In this document: positions 22,918 through 35,583 of the stretch, one piece after another
Numbering within the stretch: the stretch's first letter is position 1
How the letters are laid out: each line of letters opens with the position of its first letter
From: Sparassis latifolia
Lineage: Eukaryota > Basidiomycota > Agaricomycetes > Polyporales > Sparassidaceae
Assembly (NCBI GenBank): GCA_018466975.1
Contig: CM031562.1
Location: 3,658,001 to 3,722,000, forward strand
Length of the DNA: 64,000 nt
Direction: 5' to 3'
Notes under the pieces: model-generated
Seen by the model: the letters and a program-made list of their open reading frames with translations, nothing else
What the model was told of the DNA's origin: nothing
The model's database searches: none
Position numbers and translations under genes: made by a program

Positions 22918-23750
22918 TTTCTTGACAGAACGAGGGGAATCTGAATTGACGGAAATAGCAATACACAGATCAAATGTTCAGACAATGCTCAGGAATAGTA
23001 AGAGTAAAGCTGGACAGCTCTAGCCTGAAGGAACAGTGCTATGAAGGAGTTGAACTAGCGTGACGCGTGACAAGGATCGGGTACTCAATCACGTGATCGT
23101 TACTTCCTAGTTTACGCGCGTCGGTGGCGCGCGAACTTTTCCCCCTCGATAGGACTAGAGTCATCTGTTAAAGTTCTTCCCTTCTCCATATGCATACAGA
23201 ATTCTCTGAAATACGGCTCACCTTGCAACAAGTATGTTTTTGAATGAATGGTGACCGAACACTGCGTCTTTCTAGCTCACCCCATGATTTACTAAGCATA
23301 ACGAACTTCGCGTTTCACCTGAACAGATGGACTGGGTTGGCAGGGACTTGCTCGTCCAACAAGCTCGTCCTGGTGACCCGACCCTGCAGAGGACCTCGTA
23401 AAATTTCCACCGCATGTGCTCATCTAAGCCCGAGGACGAATAGCTCGGCCGCCATAAGCAAGTCAGAAGGCCGCGATAACGCGATGGTGGCGAGGTTTAG
23501 CACTCAGACTAAGCACTTTTCACTTTGCACTTTTCTTGCCAAGAAGATTGGCAGTTCCGCATGCCGTTTCGTGTACTTGGATGCTCCAGTCATCGATGTT
23601 GGACTGACAAGCTACAGAGGACAAAGTACCGACCGCGAGTCGATGCTGAAGGTGAGTAGAAGAAGCACAAAATGTAGTAATCGGAATCGATCCACTTTCA
23701 TATTGGCGCGGCAGTGCAGCGTCACGAAACTTTAGAGGTGAGATCCAAAT
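22918..23750. other. Intergenic stretch left of the MITE-like element
   Basis: Contains a 163-codon plus-strand frame at 23244-23735. Its composition (rich in Ser, Arg, Thr and Cys, no domain) and lack of splice or promoter support make it more likely non-coding. Confidence 0.4.
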
Positions 23751-24154
23751 GGATGCCTTCCCGTAGCCGTTTAGAGACGTTCTAAAGCTAAATTCGTCTC
23801 TAAATCACTCCGGCACGTCGGCCAATTGATCTCCGACGAGCCTGTGAACAAAGTGAGGCCTTTCTAAACCTTATATCTGGAAGGGGGGGTCGACCCCCCC
23901 TTCCAGATTCTAAACGTCTCCCTAAACTATATTTTCGACCTCCGCACCCTCGCAACCCCCATCATCGCTTATATTTGGTGTTATGCATCACTTACATCAT
24001 CTTGCCGTTCATCCTCCGACCGTCTAGAACTTGATTTAGTGATCATGGTCTCACGTCGTTACGGTCTCGCAAATCTTGCTGTTCCGACACAGTGGGGCAT
24101 TTCGTTGTCCGCTTTATGATTTAGAAATGCTCTAAATCCTACGGGAAGGCATCC
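23751..24154. repeat. MITE-like element with 16-bp terminal inverted repeats
   Basis: The ends are GGATGCCTTCCCGTAG (23751-23766) and its exact reverse complement (24139-24154). Next to both ends lie imperfect copies of a TTTAGAG/CTCTAAA motif. Inside are a second inverted repeat, TTTAGAGACG at 23770-23779 against CGTCTCTAAA at 23795-23804, and a perfect 34-bp palindrome at 23875-23908. The palindrome has 7-base G and C runs around TCGA, with ATCTGGAA and TTCCAGAT as outer arms. No transposase is present. The 404-bp length, terminal repeats and absence of coding capacity are those of a non-autonomous DNA transposon. A target-site duplication is not clear: flanks read AAAT and AATA. Confidence 0.75.
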
Positions 24155-24702
24155 AATATTTGCTTACACGTAAACTGTAACCCGATGGGCGGACGGCACA
24201 CGCCGGCGGGGCCCATCCTTCGGCTGTCATGATGAACATGCTGCGATGCAAAAATGAATACGCACGATGGGATCTACTGATGGAAAATTGTGTGAACACA
24301 CGCAAACCTAAACATATTCTCGAGGTGGCAGCCAGCCCACTTCGTGGCCATGTCTCTCTTCCAGATGGTAAAACCCGCTTACCCCCCGCCCAGCCTGACA
24401 GGATATGTTCATGTGCACTTACAATGAGGGATGATAGAGAACCTACTTCAGATTCGAAGGCAACCTCGCGCGTAAGAGTGCGATTTGGACGCGGGAAACG
24501 AAGATCAGAAGCAGGGGGACCGGCTCGAACCTAGCCAGATATGTACTCCAAATATGACTAGTCTGTCGATGAGCTCACGACAGCCCTGCATGACTCCAAA
24601 GGCCAATATGAATACGAGCCAGGGTTCTTGTCGCTCTTTCTCGTTGCGTTTTCATCTTCACGATACATACAACACCTGCCGCATTCGTCGAGACAGAACA
24701 AT
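24155..24702. promoter_or_regulatory. Upstream region of the first zinc-cluster gene
   Basis: Separates the MITE-like element from the ATG at 24703. Only short frames are open and none is supported. A CT-rich run and pyrimidine tract near 24630-24660 could mark the transcription start zone. Confidence 0.35.
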
Positions 24703-26437
24703 ATGTCCGCTCAACCAGACTTCTCGGCTCTGTGGGAGTTCGGAGTTCATGAATTGAACTACTTGCTGGACCAGTACCACGAGCCCGCCGGCGAATGCAA
24801 TGAGCCTGGTATTTACAACTACTACGAGGCAAGTGCAATAATCTGCGGAATCTGCGGCTCACGTTGCGCAGAGGGTATCAAAGAAGCGGATCATGACAGG
24901 CTCTAACTGCCGCGTTTAACTTTTGCAGAATCACGCAGACTCCACATTACTGCAATCCTATCTCGCCGCCCCTGCGTACATCAATCAGTACGATTCCTAC
25001 AGCGGCGTGTACGGCCCTTTCCATGAGTCCCTCAGTCTTCCCTGCCAGCCCCTGCGACCTGACTACCCACGACATACTCCCGAGTTGTACCAGGAGGCTC
25101 TGGGTGGCGACGATGCTACTTCGTACACGCCAGAACCTCCGACTCCCGGCACGATCGACGCCACAGCCTCCTCGCTCCCTGCACAGCTTGTGAATCTCCC
25201 ACTTTACGAGCCCGAGGAAGTCCTTAATGTCAGAAGATCTTCCTACTATGAGCCGTTCAACAAGTCCGAAGTAGTGATCTACAACGACGCCGTGCCCGCT
25301 GTCGAGACATTCAACTACCATGCCTGTGCAAAACAAAGAAGAAGCAGGCATGAGCTTGCAGCAGCGACCCGCCAACTGGAGGAGCCTCAGACGTACAAGG
25401 TCAGTACCCGCCTCCCTCTGCTTTGCAGAGAGCATAGCTGATAAAATGTGTACAGCACGAAGCTACGGATAGTTATCTGGCACAACCATGTACTCAACTC
25501 ATTTTTCCAGACGGAGCGCAGTCGATCTCCGCGGAACCAGCCGCGCTTGAGCTCGAGATTCCTCCGTTTATCATCCCGTCGCAACCTCGGAGAGTAGAAG
25601 TAACCCCAACGAAGCAAGAACAATATGACACTCTGCTGCCAACAAACGCACCCAAGCCTCTTCGCGCACCGAAATCGCGCGCGGCACCTGTCACCGTGGA
25701 GTTACCATACCCTACGCAAGCCAGTACGTTCAACCCGAGGCATTTTTTCCTAAAAACTCACTCGCATCGATCTAGGTATCGTCACACCGTCGCAGAGCGC
25801 GCAGCCGGATACAATAAATCCATCTCTCCTGCTGACCGAGGCCGCGTGCGGGCTAGGGAAGGTGATGTACTCACCTTTTTCAATGCAGCCCATGTCGGCG
25901 TCGCTGTACGGACCGGTACCGTCGGGTGTTCCCCGCGTGAAGAAGCGGTTCAAGCGCGGTACCGCGGTCGCGTGTCTGTTCTGTCGCAAGAGAAAGATCG
26001 CGTGTGGAGGATCGGTGCAGGGTAGCAGCGACAAGACATGTATGTGAGTACGCATCCTTCGTGCTACGTGGGGCCTCGCATCGCCGGAATGAGATTAGGA
26101 GGGGGGTTGTGCATGGAACTTGGTCTATCATCGGGTCCCATTGCTCGCTTTTATGTGCAACTGCGCGGATCTCCGCTTGCGCATTCCACGGCCGCGGTGG
26201 ATGGCGACATGGATGATAAACGATGATCAATCTTAATCAATTGTCGTCGATGTTGACAGCCTTTCTTCCTCCTATATCTGGCATGATCACTGATCATGCT
26301 CTTGTTCGCCCAGCCAATGCTCGCGCCGCAACCAGAAGTGTGAATACCCACCGTCTGCGGACTGCAGCTACATGTTCAGGGAGGTTCCAGACGACTCTGG
26401 CCGCATGATCCATATCATGCCTGAAGATGGGGCCTGA
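24703..26437 (+). CDS. Zn(II)2Cys6 transcription factor with a C-terminal zinc cluster
   Basis: Starts MSAQPDFSALWEFGVHELNY; a long region rich in Pro, Tyr, Ser and Glu carries no known domain. A basic segment RVKKRFKRGTAV then leads into the binuclear zinc cluster CLFCRKRKIAC-x11-C-x2-C-x6-C (TCIQCSRRNQKCEYP), split by an intron at about 26044-26310. Only about 30 residues follow, ending HIMPEDGA. In most fungal factors this cluster is near the N-terminus, so this layout is unusual. The first intron (24829-24928) seems to use a GC donor (GAG|GCAAGT). Other introns lie near 25400-25510 and 25723-25775. A paralog with the same layout sits at 54.4-56.1 kb. A DNA-binding role in the nucleus is inferred from the cluster alone. 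Confidence 0.8.
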
Positions 26438-27026
26438 GCTTAGCAAGTGCCCCAAGCTAGCGCTGACTTCCACACAACTTTTGTGTGTTCCGTGCTTCAC
26501 AGCACATGTGGTATAGAGTTAAGGTTCTGTGTCCGTCCTTCGCCGTCTTGTTGTCTGGCTCGTGCATGCCTATCGCGCTTTCATATGCATCCCATGCTCT
26601 TCATTTGTCGGACCCAAAGCACTCCCGTGCTCACATAATTGCATGATGTCGTTGAGTAAACATTATTCACTCCTGTTCCCGCTTTCGTCACGTTTTCGTT
26701 GTTATCTTTGATACACACAATGTCATGAGTAATTATACTTGGCGGCCTTGTCAACGCACGCAGACAATGAGTAGAAACTTGGAAGAAGTCATATTCAAAA
26801 CACAAGGCTCTACCGATGACATGCATAGAGTAACATATAGCTGTGGGAATGCTTGAGCCATGCACGGCTCATGCATGTTCAAGCAATTGGTAAGACGAAA
26901 GACGTAAGCGAGCTATCAAGAAATGAATGAGAGGTTAGATCACCTACACGGAGATTCCAGACGAAAACATCATAATGAGAAATCAAGCAGATATACCATC
27001 AAAGATCACCTATATTCGCTTCGGCC
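26438..27026. other. Convergent intergenic region
   Basis: The two flanking genes point toward each other, so both 3' untranslated regions lie here. Short frames only. A small inverted repeat with GAGCCATGCACGGCTCATGC near 26855 was noted and could form a hairpin. Confidence 0.4.
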
Positions 27027-29501
<2,475 letters not shown>

Positions 29502-31477
29502 CTTGCGTTTGGGATCGGTGTCGAGGGTGAACAAGGGTCGACTGAACGAATCTAGGTTATTGAGCTGGCTTTTATAGAGAGGCTGAGCTGGGTATCTGTG
29601 CCACCAAGAGTGATCCTCTCGTGTCAAGACAATGGTTCCGTAGGCAAAGCGTGAGTGAAATATCAACTATCGTGCCAAGAATGAAAAGCGTAAGCAGTGG
29701 CGGTCTTCGAAGCAACCCTTAAACCGGTAACTAGACTGGATTCTTGATCTGACCTGCCTTGCAGAGGATTCCGTCGGCCGTTGTGGCCGTTGGCTTGTCT
29801 GTGGCGGGAGTTGCAGTCGAACTTCGAGGCAACACCTCGTTATCGGAGTTTGAACTTCACCCAATCCCCTCCTGGAACAATCGTTGTAACCTTTTGCTTG
29901 AACGAACGTTGAGTCTTGACGACGGTCATTTCAACAAAGCTCCTGTGTCACTTCCTGCGTGCATATCCTTGGCACAGAAAGCACGAACAACTTTGTGTTA
30001 CCGCTTCGAAGCTAACGGAATTTCATAATTAATATTGATGACCTTGTGCGTTTCTCGGCGACGATCCATGCAATTCGATTCGCCGTGGGTCCTAATTTCT
30101 CAAGGATGAATTCGTATCTCCGTGGATGTGGCTTATAATATTCAATGGTCGTGATGCAATTCCACTTGTTGCCTTGTGGTGCCCATCCGCGATGCTCGTT
30201 CAATGTGGCGCGAAATTGTAAAGCCACCGGTTCTTCCACATGGTCGTCGAAGAGGTGATTTCTCCTTACCGATAGGGAAAGATAAGGTCTCGTCGCTCTC
30301 GAATACATTTGTGTTCATCTACCGAAACAACAGAAATGCAATAAAGGACGTGGTCATGGTCTCCCTGAAGTGCAATCTCTGCAATATTTTTGCTGCTGGT
30401 CTTCAGCGTCAGTTCAATGCGCACAACTGTCGAACTTGGCGTACGTTTTCCAAGTAACAGCGTCACAAAATGGCAAGAGGTTTCGCGGATCTTCTATTGC
30501 TGGCACCCGCGGGTCCCATGCGATTGGGATTTGGAGGCGTGCCCTGTAGGATAGTTTTCAAAGGTGGCCCTGTTGTTCGCCTTCTAGTGAAGAGCGACTT
30601 ACTGCGGAAAGAACCTGATCTATGTCGAACATCAAGTGGTCCAGGTAAGTGACCAATGGATGACATTGGGGTAATCCCCGGGCAATCCAGATGATTACTT
30701 CGTCACGAAAAGCAGACTAGTGAGTTACTTGGTACCGGAGCGGCAGTGACCGATACGACGGTGCATAGGACGGCGACGAGGGCGCGGGCGAGTTGAACCA
30801 TTAGAGACGGTCGTGTTCTGTCCCTCATCGATATGTATAGGTGTGTTTTATACCGCCAGCCCGTTCCGACGTGGTTGCAGGATCATTCAACACCGTTGAT
30901 GTGGCTGTGGCCTGAAATGAATTTGTGACAAGGTCAGTTGCAACGTCTTGACGTGAAGACGTGAGGCCTGAGTGCTTGGATGCACTGGCATGGGTCACTC
31001 TTGTATCGCACCGCAATCCGAGTTAGTAGCCGTCCTTCACGGAGGTGGAATGTACAGAACCAGTCGCACTTTATCAATAAGATAACGTCACATCTTATAC
31101 TGTACTTACATTATATTTTAAGGAGCCCTGGTGCCATTGCAAACGTTTACAGTTCACCCTGTCTCTTCGTGCCTTCTCTCTCCTTCGCGCATGTTCGGGA
31201 GCGCTGTTCAAGAACAGCGACGTTTGCCTCGACGAGCTTACCATAGTTGCCACAACGGTAGCACAAGCATCCATGACACGGCCGTAAGTTTACGCATATC
31301 ACCGCAATCGACCAAATCTAACATATATATTATAGATCACATACTGCAGAGGAGAGCATAGGATAGAAAGGGCGGATAACATATACTGATGCTTGCGTGA
31401 AGTAGAGAAGATCGTTGATCAGAGAAGGATTCAATGACGGTGGCGGCGTACTCACTACTCGGGCCAGCATTCTAACC
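29502..31477. other. 2-kb stretch without a supported gene
   Basis: Minus-strand frames at 30012-30666 read partly like coding sequence, for example IELTLKTSSKNIAEIALQ and TTIEYYKPHPRRYEFILEK. A short possible N-terminus MNTNVFESDETLSFPI begins near 30318 and ends at a GTAAGG donor. I could not connect these into one protein and recognise no family. They may be a small basidiomycete-specific gene or its remains. The remainder (30670-31477) shows nothing. Confidence 0.3.
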
Positions 31478-32821
31478 TCACAAATCCATCGCGTCCGACG
31501 ATCCGCTGCTGGACGGGCCTGAGAAACTGACGAACGGGCTATCCAAGTCCATCAAAGCGTACGAAAACATGTTTCGCATTTCTTGGACTTCATTGACCAC
31601 TCCTTGAACTTCGCCTTTGATCTCCGCGTGGGACCGCTCGACTCCGTCGCGCACTCCCCGCAGCTCCAAGTAACACTGACCGACCCCGTTTAAGAGGTTG
31701 TTGGACGTGTTATTGATCTGGTGCATACCGGTGTTCGTATTCCGGATACCGTTCCGGACGTCCTGAAAACCTGCTGAAGTTGTTTGAGCCAAGCCTTGCA
31801 ATGCCTGGAAGGTGTTCTGTGACGTGTGCAGAATGTCTTTCAGCGTCTGCTCGTGGGGGTCGACAGCAGGTCGACTTCCACTAGCCATTGCTGGACGAAT
31901 GATGTCCAGCATCTGCGTGATGACGTCGTGTTCGCGCACGCCAATCGCCTGCGTCGCCATTTGCCCTACGACATCCACCATGCGAGACGCGAGGGGCATT
32001 CGGGGGTCTTCATTTTCGCAGCGAGGCGTCTGCGGGTTATAGAACAGCCGACACCCGACACCCGAGGGGTGTGACGTCGAGCTACCTTGTCCCAGGGAGA
32101 AGGCGATCTTGTTCGCATCAGCAGCCGTAAGTGCCGCTACTGTCAAGTCACCCATGTCAGGTATCACAGACGGCGCAGTGGCCAGGGAGCTACCAGTTTC
32201 AGTGGAGAGAAAGCCCTCCACGTTGGAATGCGACGTAGGCAAGGGAAGACCACACGATTCAAAGAACATAGCTAGGTCGTATGCAGAATGTGGGTAGTCA
32301 TTCTGGTACGGGGGCTGACGAGGATCACTCCGGCTATAAGCCGGTGGTTGAAGGAGAGTCTCGCCGCCCAGATCCGAGAAGTGGCCCGAAGGAGCAGGAG
32401 GAGGATCGTGACGGTGCTCGCCAAGGGCAGGACGAAGATCTGGTAAGACAAAGTCCGGGATATCCTCAACGTTAACATACGAGGATGCCTGCTCCTGCAG
32501 CTGCAAGATTGCGTCCACGGACGGTGGAAGCGCTTGCGGTTCGCTCTCGTGTGTCGTGAGAGGCGAGGCGGCCACAGTGTGCGGAGTACGAACCGAGTCC
32601 GTAGGTACATCATCTGCGGGTCCCGCAGAGAGCTCGAGACCAGTAGGCGGTGCTTGAGATGCAGCTGAAGAAGCTGCATCAGTACTGACCGCCGAATCCT
32701 CAGCTACCTCTTCGAGCTGCGTTTCGGACAAGGATCTCGAGAGGAGAGCAGCTCGACCTCGTATGGGAGCCAAGCCAACCGCAGGAACAGTCGTGGCCCT
32801 TGCAAGACGGTGATTTTGCAT
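31478..32821 (-). CDS. Hypothetical single-exon protein with coiled-coil C-terminal half, 447 residues
   Basis: The start is the ATG at 32821 (MQNHRLARATTVPAVGLAP). The frame stays open upstream without an ATG, and a TATA box 86 bases before supports this choice. Residues 1-250 are rich in Ser, Pro, Asp and Thr and probably disordered. From about residue 290 the sequence becomes helical: MVDVVGQMATQAIGVREHDV, then a stretch of Gln, Asn and heptad-like hydrophobics (LKDILHTSQNTFQALQGLAQ) through VQGVVNEVQEMRNMFSYALM. The end is Ser-rich, SSGSSDAMDL. It has no signal peptide or membrane segment. The family is not recognised; a structural or scaffold role would be a guess. Confidence 0.65.
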   Translation of the reverse strand: MQNHRLARATTVPAVGLAPIRGRAALLSRSLSETQLEEVAEDSAVSTDAASSAASQAPPTGLELSAGPADDVPTDSVRTPHTVAASPLTTHESEPQALPPSVDAILQLQEQASSYVNVEDIPDFVLPDLRPALGEHRHDPPPAPSGHFSDLGGETLLQPPAYSRSDPRQPPYQNDYPHSAYDLAMFFESCGLPLPTSHSNVEGFLSTETGSSLATAPSVIPDMGDLTVAALTAADANKIAFSLGQGSSTSHPSGVGCRLFYNPQTPRCENEDPRMPLASRMVDVVGQMATQAIGVREHDVITQMLDIIRPAMASGSRPAVDPHEQTLKDILHTSQNTFQALQGLAQTTSAGFQDVRNGIRNTNTGMHQINNTSNNLLNGVGQCYLELRGVRDGVERSHAEIKGEVQGVVNEVQEMRNMFSYALMDLDSPFVSFSGPSSSGSSDAMDL

Positions 32822-32906
32822 ACTGGACCGGGTGCTGAAGGTGAATGCTTCGAAGGGAGGTGGTGGGGTAGCGATGTTGGTGTACTGCAGTCGTCCCACA
32901 GGGTGG

Positions 32907-32914
32907 CTTATATA
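32907..32914 (-). promoter_or_regulatory. TATA box of the 447-residue protein gene
   Basis: TATATAAG on the minus strand, 86 bases upstream of the ATG at 32821. Position and sequence fit a fungal TATA box and help to exclude the upstream part of the open frame. Confidence 0.55.
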
Positions 32915-32949
32915 TGCAGAAGATTCCACACTCCGCCTGGCCAACTAGC

Positions 32950-33635
32950 GACAATCAAGTTGCGAAGCGTGCCAAGAAAGAAAACGAAGAAGCCAAAGCA
33001 CGAACAATACAACGCGACCGATCGATAAGAGCACAGCCACTGCCGCATACAGAGCACCACACACACGGCGTCGGCCTCTCGAACCTGTACTTAGAACAAA
33101 AAAATTAGTGCGTAATGCTCGCGGACAAGTAAATTTACGCCCACGACAAGTATGCGAAAATGCGAAGCGCCGACAAAATCTAACAGCCTTCCCGGTAAAA
33201 AGAGGAGGGATGCATCCGCAGTGAAAACGATACCATCCGAGAATTGTCCAAATTCGACAGGACTTCCTGTAAAACTGATACGACTCATGTTGAAGCCCTT
33301 TCCCTTGCCATGGGCGGTCGTGTCTACCAATTATCGCAGCCCGGATATTCGCACGAACGGAAGCTCCTGCAGCTGCAGTGCCATGTAGTCAAGCAACGGC
33401 GCAAGGTACAAAGACAAGTACACACACTTGGGAAAGAAGCACGACGTGGCCAAGACCGAAGCGCCGATGCCATCTCAAGCAACTGCCTTTTCTGGCGCAC
33501 TTTGCCGACAGTCCCCTTGACGTCATAACCTGCTCTCGCCAGCGCGACAAGGCTGAAACAATTCTCATCAGTGCGACAGGCTCAGGAGATTAAGTCCTGG
33601 ATTTCTTTCTTATGAGCTGCAGAGCGGATCATCAC
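32950..33635. other. Intergenic stretch
   Basis: A minus-strand frame at 33091-33330 (79 codons) is open but has no recognised domain and does not match the expected end of the M20 peptidase whose remnant lies beside it. No other feature was seen. Confidence 0.35.
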
Positions 33636-33641
33636 TGCCAC

Positions 33642-34130
33642 CTGTTCGCCGCCCAGTTCTTCCCGCTGACGATCCCGTGCACGCGGTGCGTGGGCTTGAT
33701 CTGCTGGCGGAGCACGGATATGTTGGTGTACGCGACGAACGCTGCGTCGAGCGCGTTCTGCGCCTCCCATGGTGCCCATGCCGCGTGTGCGACGCGACCA
33801 GTTCAACTCGTGAATCACAAGCGGTAGGAAGAAGTGGGCGCACGTATGTCCGAAGAACTCACCTCGATGGTCTGGCAGGCGAGGCAAGGGCCGACGGAGA
33901 CACTGTGCAGGGGACCGGGGCTGGGGTGGCACCTATTGGGAGTGGACCTGAGTGGACGTGAGCGGGGAGTATGTGACCGCTCGAGCGAGAGTCCGTGCAT
34001 GTACATGCGTCCATCTCGTCTTAGGCGCCGCGGTCCAGCAGTTTGACCTTGCCTCCTCCGCTCTCCTCCGCTGGACGTATGAACCGGACCTGAGCAGTGT
34101 CCTCTGTGATCTGATACTGAGACGGGCGAA
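33642..34130 (-). pseudogene. Remnant of an M20-family amidohydrolase/peptidase gene
   Basis: On the minus strand the text PAEESGGGKVKLLDRGA, then a TAA stop (34021-34023), then DEMDAC matches the M20 segment usually read as TPAEE.GGGK.KLL..GAYDEMDA. Further on, GPCLACQTIE is followed after a 50-base intron by [20 protein letters not shown] and [27 protein letters not shown]. This is the dimerisation domain of PM20D2-like or aminoacylase-like enzymes. Besides the stop, joining the intron requires a one-base frame change near 33804. The metal-binding N-terminal part and the C-terminus were not found. The gene therefore looks dead and truncated, though sequencing error at both points cannot be excluded. 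Confidence 0.72.
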
Positions 34131-35583
34131 CTTGGATATTTCCGCTTTACACGAAAGACCGCCAAGGCGATCGGGTGTCGTACGAAGGCGACCCCTTCAC
34201 TATGATTGAACCGCAGCTTGAAGGCGAACACCTTTTCAAGAAGCAACTTGTTCCCCCAGCTCGTTGCCGAAGATTATCCTTTGACCGATCCGCTGTATGT
34301 TCTGTCTGACATGTGATACTTCAAATTACTGTTGGTGTCTCTGGCGGTACAACAGTAGCTATCAAATGTCTACATCGATGTTCTTACGGCTATGGTTCAA
34401 ATGATGGATGTGTGTTATTCTTCATGAAATGATCATCTCCGCAGTATGGAGTCATACGAGCATGCAACTCGAACTACGTCAACAATATCGCGGAGTCTAG
34501 GTGTGTTGAATCACCTCATACCGTATTGAATGACTGAGGCATATTGAATCCCCGTGCATTCCTCGTCCTTCTGAACAAAATAGGATCCGAACTATATGAG
34601 GATCACAGACAGACCACTGCCAGGGCGACAGGGCGACAGCATGATCTTCTACAATGTCGAGTTAGGGCGGGCTATGCGCTAGCGCTGTAATTAAGGAAGC
34701 TTAAATCTGGGAGCGTTGGTCCAAGTAAATCCACGCAGAGGAAGACTTGCTCAGACTCAAGCGAATACATTGATGATGTTGCTGACAAAGCACGTGGTCC
34801 GTGCGCAGAATTGTAGGGCATATATTCCGACATCGCATGCGTTCATACCTTATTCTTGTGCTCGGGCACGTACTGTCGCCAGTGAGGTTATACCGAGGCA
34901 CAGTCTTTTGCTGATTGCAAATTACACATCCGAACACGTCTGTAAGCTTCGGCTTTCAGCAATTTTTGTAACATATTCGCGTTCTCGCGTTTTGCCTTTT
35001 GGTTGGTCCGGTCCGGGTGTATATACGTACGTAGCGTAGAGTGTGTCCTATACGCAAATGAATATTTTATGTGTCTGCTCGATCATCTAGTGCATAGGGT
35101 ATCTGGTGAAGCTTTGAAGGTCTCAGATGTGTTGATATGCCTTCGATGGGCTTGAGGCCTACTTTTTGCAGCCACATCTGATGATGACTTGAATCCATAT
35201 TTGTGACCTTCAAAAAGAATTGCTAACAAATTGTAGAGTCGAACTGGAGCAACGCGTGACGCTTTGGCGCCCAATATTCTGCCAGACCGACCCTCGACTA
35301 CTACATACTAATGCCACCATCCTCCGTGGACATGAGTACTCCCTGTTGAAATAGTATGCTGATCACCAGCCCACTTCCCTCTCACAAATAACGATGACGT
35401 CAAATCTGGTTCCTATTTAGATCTACTACTTGTTCTGTTATCAGCGATTATCACAAGACTTTTCGTGAGTATGTTGAGACGAATGACATATGAGGTCTTG
35501 CATGATTTGACCCAGATACCATGAAAACTGCTAGCGTTTGCTGACCAAGGGGACTACTCTTGAGCTAGACGGTCGGCGGCATA
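34131..35583. other. Intergenic stretch upstream of the Mio/Sea4 gene
   Basis: AT-richer than its surroundings, with only short frames. No gene, RNA or repeat is recognised. The last few hundred bases should contain the promoter of the Mio/Sea4 gene. Confidence 0.45.

Noticed and set aside
23244..23735. 163-codon plus-strand frame
   Set aside because: No domain, biased composition and no promoter or splice support; it abuts the MITE-like element.
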